DNA of 64,000 nucleotides. Origin: Patiriisocius_A hiemis. Lineage in GTDB: Bacteria > Bacteroidota > Bacteroidia > Flavobacteriales > Flavobacteriaceae. Both the position numbers and the translations under genes were made by a program. The stretch covers positions 62,001 to 126,000 of the forward strand of contig NZ_JAVRHZ010000002.1 of the NCBI RefSeq assembly GCF_031846325.1, in the 5' to 3' direction. Of the stretch, positions 23,464 through 33,326 are shown in pieces. Within the stretch, counting starts at the first letter, position 1; each line of letters begins with the position of its first letter. The notes under the pieces were generated by a model, which saw only the letters and a list, made by a program, of their open reading frames with translations, was not told the DNA's origin and searched no databases.

Positions 23464-24774
23464 ATGAGCTCATCTAAAAACTATCGTTCTGCCTTTATTA
23501 TTGTTACTGTTCTTTTTTTTCTTTGGGGTTTTATTACAGTACTTGTAGATAGTCTTATTCCAAGATTAAAAGATGTTTTTGAACTTTCAAACTTTCAAGC
23601 AGTATTAGTGCAGTTTGCTTTTTTTGGTGCTTTTTTTATTTTTTCTGTGCCTGCTGGGTGGTTACTTTCAAAAATTGGGTACCAAAAAGGAATTGTATTA
23701 GGCTTAGCTGTAATGGCAATAGGCTGTGTATTATTTTCTCCAGCCGCATCAGAACGTATATTTACATTATTTCTTTTAGGCTATTTTATATTGGCAGCAG
23801 GTATTACCATTTTACAAGTGGCAGCTAATCCCTATGTAGCTGTACTAGGAAGTGAAGATGGAGCCTCAAGTAGATTAAACCTATCGCAAGCATTTAACTC
23901 TTTAGGTACTGCTATTGCTCCCATAATTGGTGCATCTTTTTTATTAAGTGATACTATTATGTCTAGTGAGGCGATTAGTAAACTCTCAGAAGAAGCTCAA
24001 AACGAATACTACATTAACGAAGCTTCAGCAGTCTCTGGTCCTTTTTTAATTCTAGCTGCAAGTATTGCAGTTCTTGCTCTAGTGTTTATAGCCATCAAGC
24101 TTCCCAAAATTCTAGAAAAAAGTCCAAAAGATGGGTATATAAAACTACTTTCAAATAAGTATGTTCTAATGGGTGTTTTAGGGATTTTTCTATATGTAGG
24201 TTCTGAAGTAGCAATTGGCAGTTTTTTGGTACTTTACTTTATGGATATGAACTTAGCTGAAATTATTTCGGAGAATGGTATTTTAAACAGTTTCGCCTCT
24301 TATATAATAAGTAAAGACATATCTAACGTAGATGCAAAAGCTATTGTAGGTGCTTTTGTTTTTTTATATTGGACTGGAGCTATGGTTGGAAGGTTTGTAG
24401 GGTCCTATCTTACACAACTTATAAAGCCAGCCAAAGTGTTGAGTATTTTCGCTTCGCTTGCAATACTAATGATAATTGTATCTGTGAGTAGTATTGGAGT
24501 ACTATCTATGTTTGCTATTCTTGCAGTTGGATTATTTAATTCCATAATGTTTCCTACTATTTTTACTTTAACATTAGAAGGACTTGGTGATTTAAAACCA
24601 CAAGCTTCTGGTTTACTATGTATGGCTATTGTTGGAGGTGCTATTATTCCTCCATTATATGGTTTACTAGCAGACAATGTAGGCTTTAAAATTGCATTTA
24701 TATTAATCATAGCTTGTTATGGCTATATCTTATTTTTTGGTTATAAAAAACAGAAAATCAAAAGCTTAGCATAA
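23464..24774 (+). CDS. Sugar MFS transporter (FucP-like)
   Basis: A 436-residue inner-membrane protein with about 12 hydrophobic helices. It begins with the FucP-type block ALFFLWGFITVLVDSL-like sequence (VLFFLWGFITVLVDSLIPRL), then QFAFFGAFFIFSVPAGWL, QVAANPYVAVLG (NPY motif of the fucose/glucose/galactose group) and SRLNLSQAFNSLGTAIAP. These are proton-coupled monosaccharide symporters. Being last in the operon with GH92 mannosidase and glycosylasparaginase, it probably imports a released sugar such as mannose or N-acetylglucosamine. Confidence 0.9.
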   Translation: MSSSKNYRSAFIIVTVLFFLWGFITVLVDSLIPRLKDVFELSNFQAVLVQFAFFGAFFIFSVPAGWLLSKIGYQKGIVLGLAVMAIGCVLFSPAASERIFTLFLLGYFILAAGITILQVAANPYVAVLGSEDGASSRLNLSQAFNSLGTAIAPIIGASFLLSDTIMSSEAISKLSEEAQNEYYINEASAVSGPFLILAASIAVLALVFIAIKLPKILEKSPKDGYIKLLSNKYVLMGVLGIFLYVGSEVAIGSFLVLYFMDMNLAEIISENGILNSFASYIISKDISNVDAKAIVGAFVFLYWTGAMVGRFVGSYLTQLIKPAKVLSIFASLAILMIIVSVSSIGVLSMFAILAVGLFNSIMFPTIFTLTLEGLGDLKPQASGLLCMAIVGGAIIPPLYGLLADNVGFKIAFILIIACYGYILFFGYKKQKIKSLA

Positions 24775-24862
24775 CGTTTTACACTCTATGATTTCATTGA
24801 TTTTTGCTTAAAAGGATAAAGAAGTCCAATAATATTTTGTAATTTCGTACTACATAAGTAGG

Positions 24863-24924
24863 TTGATTCCTCTTTGGGGTCAATCAAATTTGGGGCGAAA
24901 AGTCATCACATGTGGTGACTTTTC
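24863..24924 (+). ncRNA. Candidate small RNA ending in an intrinsic terminator
   Basis: An 8-bp stem TTGATTCC/GGGGTCAA (24863-24870 with 24876-24883) is followed by a short single-stranded stretch and the strong hairpin GAAAAGTCATCAC/GTGGTGACTTTTC (24897-24924, two-base loop, one G-T pair), closing in T residues. A TAATTTCG box lies about 20 bases upstream. It could equally be just the operon terminator with some leader structure. Confidence 0.35.
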
Positions 24925-24967
24925 TTTATTTAAAAGAATTCATAACAGAATACCCATATTTTATATC

Positions 24968-24993
24968 CCTCTATGAAATCATAGAGGTTTTTT
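24968..24993 (+). terminator. Rho-independent terminator
   Basis: Perfect 9-bp stem CCTCTATGA/TCATAGAGG with a 2-base loop followed by six T residues on the plus strand. It is the second terminator downstream of the sugar operon. Confidence 0.8.
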
Positions 24994-25091
24994 CTTTTTC
25001 GCTACTATATTTTTGAAATCACCAAATTAAACTTTTTTGCCCTTTACCAATCCCTACTTAGCTGTGGTTTACACCTAAATATACCATAGTT

Positions 25092-28000
25092 ATGAAAATA
25101 CGTTTACTAATTACACTTTTTAGTCTAACAAGTGTTCTATCCTACTCCCAAGTAGGAATTAATACAATTACCCCACAAGCTCAATTAGATATTGTTGCAG
25201 GAAATACCCCTTCAGAAAAGGATGGTATTTTAATCCCTCGATTAGATGAATACCCAACAGGTGTAGGAACCAACCAAGATGGAATGCTTGTATTTATTAC
25301 AGGCAATGGCACACCTACAAAAGGTTTTTACTATTGGGACAATGTTGGATCGGCTTGGGTTCCTGTTAGTGGTGCGGGTGGAAGTGATGCAGACTGGAAT
25401 ATAAACGGAACTTCAACAAGTCCTACCTCTATTAATGATAACATTTACACCCTTGGTAATGTAAAAATTGGACTCAATAATACTACTGAAACATCACGTT
25501 TTTATGTAAATAGTGATCTAGCAACAACTAATAGTGGTATTAGAAATATAATGAGTGGAAATGACGATACTGTAATTAGTTATGGTATTTATAATCAAGG
25601 TTCAATTACAGATGCACTACGTCATGCAGGGTTTCATAATGTTATTGGAGGAACAACAGATAACACGTTGTATGGTATTGAAAATAGAATGGTTGCTACT
25701 GGAAGTGGTCCTAAGACGGCTATTGTAAACGAATTTGACCTTAGTGCGCCTCAAGGATCAAAACTAGGAGTATTAAATAGATTTGAAGGAGGAGATAGCT
25801 TTGTAACTGGCGTAAGAACTGAAGCACCTGGAGCTTGGTCTGTAACTGGTACGTTAACGGGTGTTGAAAATGATTTGAGTGCTGGAGGAAATGGAGTGCG
25901 TTACGGTGTTAGAAATATTATTAACGGTTTAGGAACGGGAGCAAAGTACGGCTCATTTAATAATATTGGAAGCACCGCAGGAGGTACTCACTATGGGGTT
26001 TATTCAGATGTAAGAAAAGCAAATAGTTATGCTGGCTTTTTTATTGGTAGAATGTCGCTAGGTACAGATGGTGTTCTTAATAGGTATCTTATGCCAGCAG
26101 CAGATGGTACTGCTGGACAAGTAATGACCACAGATGGAAGTGGAAATGTTACATTTCAAGACGCTACAGGAGGGGGTACTCTAGATGAAGCTTACGATTT
26201 TGGAGGTGCAGGAGCTGGTAAAAATATTATTGCCGACACGGGTGCTTTAAGAGTTGATGGAGAAGATGGTTTTTTAGTTACAGGAACTTTTGGAAGCGGT
26301 GATGCAATTGACACAGAAATAACCGGCACAGGAACTCGTATGTTTTTTAACCCCAGAAAAGCAGCCTTTAGAGCAGGATACTCTGAAGATGCACGTTGGG
26401 ACGATGCAAACATTGGTGACTATTCATTTGCTGTAAACAGGAGAAGTTTAGCCTCTGGTTTTGGTTCAATTTCGTTAGGGTACGATAGTGAAGCAACTGG
26501 AGATTATTCTTTTGTAGCAGGAAACAATAGTGCTGCAAGTGGAGATAATTCATTTGCATTTGGTCTAAACTCGTACACTAATAACTCTAATCATGCAGTA
26601 GTATTTGGAAATGTTGCAAATGCTCGGGATGATTATTCTTGGGCAATTGGAAGTGGAGTAAATTCATATGGTGTGCATAGTTTTGCAAAAGGAGAAGGAG
26701 TTACCTCCTACTCTTATGGAGAAACCGTTTTTGGTTTTTATAATACATCCTATACAGCAAATTCTACAACCGCTTTTGATGCAGCCGATAGGTTATTTGT
26801 ATTAGGGAACGGAGTTGGTGCAACCCCTAGCAATGCACTAATTATCTACAAGGACGGTAGAATGAATATTAATGATGCCTACACCATAACAAATACCGAT
26901 GGTACCAATGGCCAGGTGTTGACAACTGATGGAGGTGGTAATGTAACTTTTCAAGATGCAACTGGAGGAGGAACACTAGACGATGCTTACGACTTTGGTG
27001 GTGCTGGGACTGGAAGAGCAATTACTGCAGACAATGGCGCCGTTGACATTCAAGGAGCTGGAGGACTTCGTGTAGAAGGAAATATCTCCGCTGCCTCAAA
27101 TATTTTTCATGATGGCGATACGAATACTTTTATGAGCTTTACCCCAGATCGAGTTCAGTTTGATGCAGGTGGTAGGAATTATATCGACATCCAGCACGCA
27201 AATGAAGAAATTGCTTTTAACGAAGACAGTACTGAAAGTGATTTTAGGGTTGAAAGCGGCACTAATCAAAATATGTTTTTTGTTGATGGTAGCAGGAATA
27301 GAATTGGAATAGGGACAAATACGCCTGGAACAACATTACATATTGGTACATTGAATAATTTTAATACAAATATTGGTGTCACAGGACAAGATGCCATTTT
27401 TATTAGAGGAAGTGAAACTTCAGGTTTAAATGAAGTTGGAGGCTCTATAGCTTTTGGTGGAGCACACCCAGCAAGAGACAATTCTAGGAGAGCTGCTATT
27501 GCCTCGATGCAAACAGGCATAGATGAAGATAATGTGGGTTTAGCTTTTTATATACACCCTGGACCTGTAAATACAAATCCAATGGAAGAAGCAATGCGTA
27601 TTACGCATCAAAAATATCTTGGAATTAATAACATAAGCCCTTCAGCTACCTTAGACGTAGTTGGAACAATGCAGTTTGTGGATGGTAATGAAGCTAATGG
27701 ATATGTTCTTGCTTCAGATGCAAATGGGAATGCTACATGGACAGATCCTAACACACTCAACTCTGGGGATTTTGATTGGCTAACTACAGCCGGTGCCTCC
27801 TCAACATCGATTTCAGATAATATTTATACTAACGGCTCTGTATCAATAAACACTACTACAACTTTTGGAGACTTTAATATTTCTCACAACGAAGCCTCTG
27901 ATGGAACTACCGATTATCTTCAATATAACTCAGTTAGTAACTCAGGAAACGATAACAAAATTATTTTGTATAACACATTCGGCTCTTCTCAAGCTGGAGA

Positions 28001-29636
28001 CAACACCGCTATTTACAATCTAATGATAGGGAATGGGAGTGGAACTTACAAAGGGTTACACAATTATTCATACGCTTCTGTTACAGGAGATATCTATGGA
28101 ATGTATAATGTTTTTTCAGCAACTGGCGGAGGGGATCACTATGGTGCTAGAAACCTTTTAAGTGGTACAGGAAGCGGCACCAAGTATGGTACATATAATA
28201 TTATTAATTCTACTGCCGGTGGTACTCATTATGGTGTATATTCAAGTGCACTAAAATCTAACAGTTTTGCAGGTTACTTTTTAGGAAATTTGGCCATTGG
28301 AACTACAACAGCTAACACATATATTTTACCTGCATCACGTGGAACCAATGGACAGACTATGCAAACCGATGGCACAGGTAATGTTAGTTGGGTAGATCCG
28401 GTAACTTCAGAATGGACAGATGGTGGTACATTTCTATATCCTACAGATGGAACAACAGAAGATGTAGTCATCGGACAAAATACATCGGGTACTGGTAGAT
28501 TGAGTATCGATGCTGGCACCAAGGCAACGAGTATAAAAACCAACAAAGTAGGAAGTTTTGCAGGATTACACTTCGGCGTGGATAACTATGTTTCTAATAG
28601 TGGCGGGGGTGCAAGTATTGGTGTAAACAATCTTATTGAAGGAACTGGCGGGAGTAATTTACGTTACGGAACTCGTACTATAATAAATGGTTCATCGACA
28701 CCTTCAGCTGTTTCGCATTATGGAAGTTATAACCAAGTTAATACAACAGGAACAGGATTTAGATATGGAACCTACAATGAAATTGCGGCTACAGCAGGAG
28801 GCACACACTATGGTACGTATAACCAAGTTTCGACTACTAGTGGGTGGGCCGGCTACTTTTTAGGCAAAAACTATGTGTCTGAGTCTATAGGTATTAATAA
28901 CCCAAACCCAGATGGACGTCTTGATATTATACATAATAGTACAGGCTCCTCTTCTCCACATATTATGTTGACAGCTCAAAATGCAAATACAGGAACGCGC
29001 ATTACTTTTGACAATGCTGTTGAAACCACAAACAATTGGGTGCTTTTTGCACGCTCAGATAATGCAGCAAATGGCGGAACATTTAATATTTTTTCAAGTG
29101 AAGCTGGAGCTAATGTAATACGGCTTGATAGTGATGGTAAAATGGGTGTTATGCGAAATCCAGTAACCAATACTTTAGAAGTACAAGGCGATGCATCCAA
29201 AACCACAGCGGGTTCATGGTTAGCTAATAGTGACAGAAGGCTAAAGAAAAATATTGTTTCTATAAAAGGAGAAACTGCGCTTGATAAAATTGAAAAGATG
29301 CGGGGAGTTACCTATGAGTGGAATGATGACAAAACAGGTTCCAACCGACCAAAAGGATTACAATACGGATTCATTGCTCAAGAGCTGATGAAAGTTTTTC
29401 CAGAAAAAGTAACTAAGGACAATCTTGGTTTTTATCAAACTGCTTATGGTGATTACGACCCTCTTTTTGTTGAAGCAATAAAAGAACTTAAAAAAGAATT
29501 GCAAACGCTTTCTGAAGAAAACGAACAATTAAAAAAACAATTAGCAAAATATGAAAGTCTAGAGGCACGTCTCTTGGCATTAGAAAACGGGAATAAAATA
29601 AACCCAAAAGAAACAAAAGTAACAGCAGAAAAATAA
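25092..29636 (+). CDS. Large surface/tail-fibre-like protein with YadA-type repeats and C-terminal S74 chaperone domain
   Basis: A 1514-residue exported protein. Signal peptide at 1-20, ending TSVLSYSQ, then the module VGINTITPQAQLDI ... GNGTPTKGFYYWDN (about 21-95). Next come repeated glycine-rich segments (YGIYNQG, GGTHYGVYS, LDEAYDFGGAGAGK occurring several times) and YadA-head-like repeats (EATGDYSFVAGNNSAASGDN). The end (about 1390-1514) is a peptidase S74 intramolecular chaperone: NSDRRLKKNIVSI, YGFIAQELMKVFPE, followed by a coiled coil. Such ends trimerise fibres and often cleave themselves off. Likely a trimeric surface adhesin. It stands alone, with terminators on both sides. Confidence 0.88.
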   Translation: MKIRLLITLFSLTSVLSYSQVGINTITPQAQLDIVAGNTPSEKDGILIPRLDEYPTGVGTNQDGMLVFITGNGTPTKGFYYWDNVGSAWVPVSGAGGSDADWNINGTSTSPTSINDNIYTLGNVKIGLNNTTETSRFYVNSDLATTNSGIRNIMSGNDDTVISYGIYNQGSITDALRHAGFHNVIGGTTDNTLYGIENRMVATGSGPKTAIVNEFDLSAPQGSKLGVLNRFEGGDSFVTGVRTEAPGAWSVTGTLTGVENDLSAGGNGVRYGVRNIINGLGTGAKYGSFNNIGSTAGGTHYGVYSDVRKANSYAGFFIGRMSLGTDGVLNRYLMPAADGTAGQVMTTDGSGNVTFQDATGGGTLDEAYDFGGAGAGKNIIADTGALRVDGEDGFLVTGTFGSGDAIDTEITGTGTRMFFNPRKAAFRAGYSEDARWDDANIGDYSFAVNRRSLASGFGSISLGYDSEATGDYSFVAGNNSAASGDNSFAFGLNSYTNNSNHAVVFGNVANARDDYSWAIGSGVNSYGVHSFAKGEGVTSYSYGETVFGFYNTSYTANSTTAFDAADRLFVLGNGVGATPSNALIIYKDGRMNINDAYTITNTDGTNGQVLTTDGGGNVTFQDATGGGTLDDAYDFGGAGTGRAITADNGAVDIQGAGGLRVEGNISAASNIFHDGDTNTFMSFTPDRVQFDAGGRNYIDIQHANEEIAFNEDSTESDFRVESGTNQNMFFVDGSRNRIGIGTNTPGTTLHIGTLNNFNTNIGVTGQDAIFIRGSETSGLNEVGGSIAFGGAHPARDNSRRAAIASMQTGIDEDNVGLAFYIHPGPVNTNPMEEAMRITHQKYLGINNISPSATLDVVGTMQFVDGNEANGYVLASDANGNATWTDPNTLNSGDFDWLTTAGASSTSISDNIYTNGSVSINTTTTFGDFNISHNEASDGTTDYLQYNSVSNSGNDNKIILYNTFGSSQAGDNTAIYNLMIGNGSGTYKGLHNYSYASVTGDIYGMYNVFSATGGGDHYGARNLLSGTGSGTKYGTYNIINSTAGGTHYGVYSSALKSNSFAGYFLGNLAIGTTTANTYILPASRGTNGQTMQTDGTGNVSWVDPVTSEWTDGGTFLYPTDGTTEDVVIGQNTSGTGRLSIDAGTKATSIKTNKVGSFAGLHFGVDNYVSNSGGGASIGVNNLIEGTGGSNLRYGTRTIINGSSTPSAVSHYGSYNQVNTTGTGFRYGTYNEIAATAGGTHYGTYNQVSTTSGWAGYFLGKNYVSESIGINNPNPDGRLDIIHNSTGSSSPHIMLTAQNANTGTRITFDNAVETTNNWVLFARSDNAANGGTFNIFSSEAGANVIRLDSDGKMGVMRNPVTNTLEVQGDASKTTAGSWLANSDRRLKKNIVSIKGETALDKIEKMRGVTYEWNDDKTGSNRPKGLQYGFIAQELMKVFPEKVTKDNLGFYQTAYGDYDPLFVEAIKELKKELQTLSEENEQLKKQLAKYESLEARLLALENGNKINPKETKVTAEK

Positions 29637-29682
29637 AATGGATTTTGACTGGCGCATCTAACTAATCCAAATAGATGTAAAT

Positions 29683-29712
29683 AAAAGACCGCTCTTCTAA
29701 AAGCGGTCTTTT
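29683..29712. terminator. Bidirectional terminator between the surface protein and cphA
   Basis: Perfect 11-bp stem AAAAGACCGCT/AGCGGTCTTTT with an 8-base loop. A and T runs on the two sides let it stop transcripts of the convergent genes from both directions. Confidence 0.88.
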
Positions 29713-29724
29713 AAATTTTATAAA

Positions 29725-32361
29725 CTATTGAGAAAAAACCTTCTCACCCGCAGCTTCTTGTGCTTTAAATTTTTGTACTAAATCTAAGGCATCTGGCACC
29801 ACATCACTACACAAAATAATAAGCGAATCCTTTTTTGCATTATTAACAGCAAATGTTATTGCTTCTTTTTCTGAAGGAATAATCGTGGTTTTCATTTTTG
29901 GATTTTTCATTTTAATACCATCATCTAGCATCTTAATGAGTTCTTCTTCTGTTTTACCTCGTAAACGTTTGTCTTGTCTGATAATGATTTCGTCACTCAT
30001 TTCAGCAGCAATACTTCCTATCATATTATTATCTTCTTCTCTCCTATCTCCAATTCCTGCAATGATACAAACCTTATGGCTGGCGTCAAGCTCATCTGAA
30101 AAATCTTTTAATGCTCTCATCCCCGCTGGGTTGTGAGCATAATCTAGTAAGATTTTAAAGTTTTTAAATTTAAATAAGTTAAGACGTCCAGGAGTTTGTG
30201 AAGCTGATGGAATAAACGTTTCTAAAGCTGCCTTCATATCTTCAATACTAATACCTCTAACATTGGCGGCAATGACAGCAGCCAATACATTCTGAATCAT
30301 AAATTTGGCCTTACCTCCATAGGTTAACGGGATATCTTCGGCTTTCATAATTCGCATTTTCCAAGCACCTCTGCATAGGGTTACATACCCATTTTCATAA
30401 ACAGCAGTTATTCCTCCTTTACGCTGTAGTGCTTGTACTCTAGGGTTATTTTCATCCATTGAGAATAAGGCAAGATTGCAATCTATATTTCTACGCATAT
30501 CATACACAAGATCATCATCTGCATTTAAAATTGCATGTCCGTCTGGTAATACTGTTTCTGGTATCACCCCTTTTACTCTTGCTAATTGCTCTATGGTATG
30601 AATCCCTTTTAAACCTAAATGATCTGCAGCTACATTAGTTACAACAGCAACATCACAATTTCCAAAACCAAGCCCAGCTCTAAGCAGACCCCCTCTAGCA
30701 CATTCTAAAACAGCAAAGTTTACTGTAGGGTCTTTTAATACAAACTCCGCACTAGCAGGCCCAGTGCAGTCTCCCGTCATTAACAATCTGTTTTGGATAT
30801 ACACACCATCACTTGTGGTATAGCCCACTCTATATCCCTTCATTTTTGCCATATGTGCAATAAGACGGCTTGTAGTTGTTTTTCCATTTGTTCCTGTGAT
30901 AGCAACAATAGGGATTCTACCAGTATCACCTTGTTGCGGAAATAATTTGTCTACAACTGGAGCGGCAACATTTCTAGGTAATCCTGTTGTGGGTGCTAAG
31001 TGCATTCTAAATCCTGGTCCAGCATTAACCTCAAGTACCGCGCCTCCAGTTTCAGAAAGAGGCTTAGTAATATCTGTTGTCATAATATCAATCCCACAAA
31101 TATCAAGGTCTATAATTTTACTTATACGTTCTGCCATAGAAACATTAGCAGGGTGTACAATATCTGTTATATCTTCAGCTGTACCTCCAGTACTTAAGTT
31201 GGCTGTATCTTTTAGTATTAACATCTCTCCTTCTGGAATAACAGAATCTACTGTATAACCAGCGTCTTTAAGTATTGTTTTTGTTAGGTCATTAATAGTT
31301 ATTTGAGTTAACACATTTTCATGTCCATACCCACGACGAGGATCTTTATTTACTTCGTCAACTAACTCTTCTACGGTTGATTTTCCGTCACCAATAACAT
31401 GAGCAGGTGTCCGTTTTGCTGCAGCAACAAGCACGTTATTAATAACTAATAGTCTATGGTCTTCTCCTGTAATATATTTTTCTACAATTACTCTTCTACT
31501 TACCTCTTTTGCAGCATGGAAAGCAACAAGTGCATCTTCATAATTTTGAATATCAACTGTGATTCCTCTTCCGTGATTCCCGTCTATAGGCTTGATGACT
31601 AAAGGGTAACTAACATAACGACAAGCGTCTTCAAGGCTTCGCTCTCTAGAAATAATATCTCCTCTAGGAACCTCAACCTCAGCCTGTTCCAACAGGTATT
31701 TAGTATCTTCTTTATCACATGCTAATTCAACTCCAATAGATGACGTCTCGCTAGTTACAGTTGCTTGAATTCTTTTTTGGTTGGCTCCATACCCTAATTG
31801 CACAAGCGAATATTGATTAAGTCTAATCCAAGGAATGCCTCTGCTTTCAGCTTCTTCAACAATAGAACCTGTACTAGGACCTAATCTTGCTTTTTCTCGG
31901 AGCTCACGCATACGCTGGATATCTGGTTCTAGGTCATATTCTTCACCTGCAATTAAAGCTTCGCAAATTTTAACAGAAGCTTCAGCTGCATAACGTCCTA
32001 CATTTTCTTCCATATAGGAGAATACTACATTATACACACCTCTTTCTCCATAATCACGAGTTCTTCCAAAGCCAGTATCCATACCAGCAAGGGTTTGTAT
32101 CTCTAGGGCAATGTGCTCTATAATATGCCCCATCCAAGTACCATCATCTACACGCTGAAAAAAACCGCCTGGTTCACCAACACTACATCTATGAGAATAC
32201 ATAGAAGGAAACATCTTTTTAAGACGATCGCTAAACCCAGGTACTTTATCGCTTGGAAAGTCTTCCATTTTTTCTAAGTCAAGCACCATTACTATTAATT
32301 TATGACGACGTACAGACCAATAGTTAGGACCTCGCATAGCATTTATTTCGCGAATTTTCAT
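29725..32361 (-). CDS. cphA: Cyanophycin synthetase
   Basis: An 878-residue protein, the normal length for CphA, which polymerises aspartate and arginine into cyanophycin using ATP. The N-terminal domain starts MKIREINAMRGPNYWSVRRH. An ATP-grasp module (about 215-480) has YPLVIKPIDGNHGRGITVDI and EVNAGPGFRMHL. The C-terminal Mur-ligase-like module (from about 490) has the P-loop ITGTNGKTTTSRLIAH, DYAHNPAGM and GIGDRREEDN. It is divergent from cphB, with which it shares a short intergenic region. Storage of nitrogen as cyanophycin is therefore likely in this flavobacterium. Confidence 0.96.
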   Translation of the reverse strand: MKIREINAMRGPNYWSVRRHKLIVMVLDLEKMEDFPSDKVPGFSDRLKKMFPSMYSHRCSVGEPGGFFQRVDDGTWMGHIIEHIALEIQTLAGMDTGFGRTRDYGERGVYNVVFSYMEENVGRYAAEASVKICEALIAGEEYDLEPDIQRMRELREKARLGPSTGSIVEEAESRGIPWIRLNQYSLVQLGYGANQKRIQATVTSETSSIGVELACDKEDTKYLLEQAEVEVPRGDIISRERSLEDACRYVSYPLVIKPIDGNHGRGITVDIQNYEDALVAFHAAKEVSRRVIVEKYITGEDHRLLVINNVLVAAAKRTPAHVIGDGKSTVEELVDEVNKDPRRGYGHENVLTQITINDLTKTILKDAGYTVDSVIPEGEMLILKDTANLSTGGTAEDITDIVHPANVSMAERISKIIDLDICGIDIMTTDITKPLSETGGAVLEVNAGPGFRMHLAPTTGLPRNVAAPVVDKLFPQQGDTGRIPIVAITGTNGKTTTSRLIAHMAKMKGYRVGYTTSDGVYIQNRLLMTGDCTGPASAEFVLKDPTVNFAVLECARGGLLRAGLGFGNCDVAVVTNVAADHLGLKGIHTIEQLARVKGVIPETVLPDGHAILNADDDLVYDMRRNIDCNLALFSMDENNPRVQALQRKGGITAVYENGYVTLCRGAWKMRIMKAEDIPLTYGGKAKFMIQNVLAAVIAANVRGISIEDMKAALETFIPSASQTPGRLNLFKFKNFKILLDYAHNPAGMRALKDFSDELDASHKVCIIAGIGDRREEDNNMIGSIAAEMSDEIIIRQDKRLRGKTEEELIKMLDDGIKMKNPKMKTTIIPSEKEAITFAVNNAKKDSLIILCSDVVPDALDLVQKFKAQEAAGEKVFSQ

Positions 32362-32430
32362 ATAGGGTTAGTTTATTATATTAATAACTGAAAGTTTATA
32401 AATATATAGATTTTTTTACTAACAAAACCC

Positions 32431-32438
32431 TATTTTTG
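32431..32438 (+). promoter_or_regulatory. Promoter -7 element for cphB (TATTTTTG)
   Basis: TATTTTTG matches TAnnTTTG and is 20 bases before the cphB ATG, giving a short leader. No clear -33 TTG at 19-base spacing. Confidence 0.45.
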
Positions 32439-32458
32439 CAGGCAACAAAAGCTATTTA

Positions 32459-33316
32459 ATGAAAGTAAAAGGAACATTAATTCCCATAGGTGGAAATGAA
32501 GACAAAGGGACGGAGAAACATGAGCAACACACACTAGAGTTTATTAGTGAGGGAATCTTATTTCATGTAGTGAAAGAAGCTGGTGGAATTGACGCAAACA
32601 TTGTAGTAGTACCTACCGCATCAAGTATTCCGGAAGAAGTAGGACAGAACTACCTTGATGCCTTTGGAAAATTAGGCTGTACCAATGTAACTGTTCTTGA
32701 TATTAGAAAGCGTGAGGATTCTGAGTTGCCTGAAAATATTACACTCGTGAAAAATGCAGATTGTGTTATGTTCTCTGGCGGAAATCAATCTAAGATTACA
32801 CGAAAAATTGGAGAAACAACTATTCATAAAATTCTTCTTGATAAATATAAAAATGAGGACTTTGTAATAGCAGGTACTAGTGCTGGTGCTATGTGTATGT
32901 CACAAGAAATGATTACTGGCGGAAGTGCTACAGAATCATTTATAAAAGGTGCAGTTGGTATGAGTACAGGGATGGGGTTTATTAAAGAATTAATAATTGA
33001 CTCTCACTTTATACGTCGTGGTCGCTTTGGAAGACTAGCAGAAGCCGTAGCTAAATTCCCAACCCTAGTAGGTGTTGGTCTTGCTGAGGATACTGGACTT
33101 CTTATTAAAAATGCTAAAACTTTTGAGGTAATTGGCTCTGGGATGGTTATTCTTTTTGACCCTAGGAAATTAAAGCACAATAACGAAAAAATATTAGATG
33201 TTGGCACCCCGATGTCCTTAACAAATTTAAAAACACATGTTCTTGCTAATGGTGATCGCTTTAATATCAAGAAAAAGAAGGTTAAAGTGCTCCCTGTAGA
33301 GGCCTCTTTTATCTAA
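32459..33316 (+). CDS. cphB: Cyanophycinase
   Basis: A 285-residue serine peptidase of the S51 family. It opens KGTLIPIGGNEDKGTEK, typical of CphB, and has the nucleophile elbow GTSAGAMCMS (Ser141), FSGGNQSKI, DSHFIRRGRFGRL and GVGLAEDTGLLI. It cleaves cyanophycin to beta-Asp-Arg dipeptides. There is no signal peptide, so it works in the cytoplasm on stored polymer. It is divergent from cphA and followed after 10 bases by a small unknown gene. Confidence 0.96.
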   Translation: MKVKGTLIPIGGNEDKGTEKHEQHTLEFISEGILFHVVKEAGGIDANIVVVPTASSIPEEVGQNYLDAFGKLGCTNVTVLDIRKREDSELPENITLVKNADCVMFSGGNQSKITRKIGETTIHKILLDKYKNEDFVIAGTSAGAMCMSQEMITGGSATESFIKGAVGMSTGMGFIKELIIDSHFIRRGRFGRLAEAVAKFPTLVGVGLAEDTGLLIKNAKTFEVIGSGMVILFDPRKLKHNNEKILDVGTPMSLTNLKTHVLANGDRFNIKKKKVKVLPVEASFI

Positions 33317-33326
33317 ACTAATCAAG

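Larger units (their letters stand above)
24775..25091. other. Intergenic region with two hairpin terminators and a candidate small RNA
   Basis: A 317-base gap. It contains a possible promoter box (TAATTTCG near 24840), a stem-loop (24863-24883), a terminator hairpin (24897-24924) and a second perfect terminator (24968-24993). No open frame of note. It separates the N-glycan operon from the large surface-protein gene. Confidence 0.6.
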
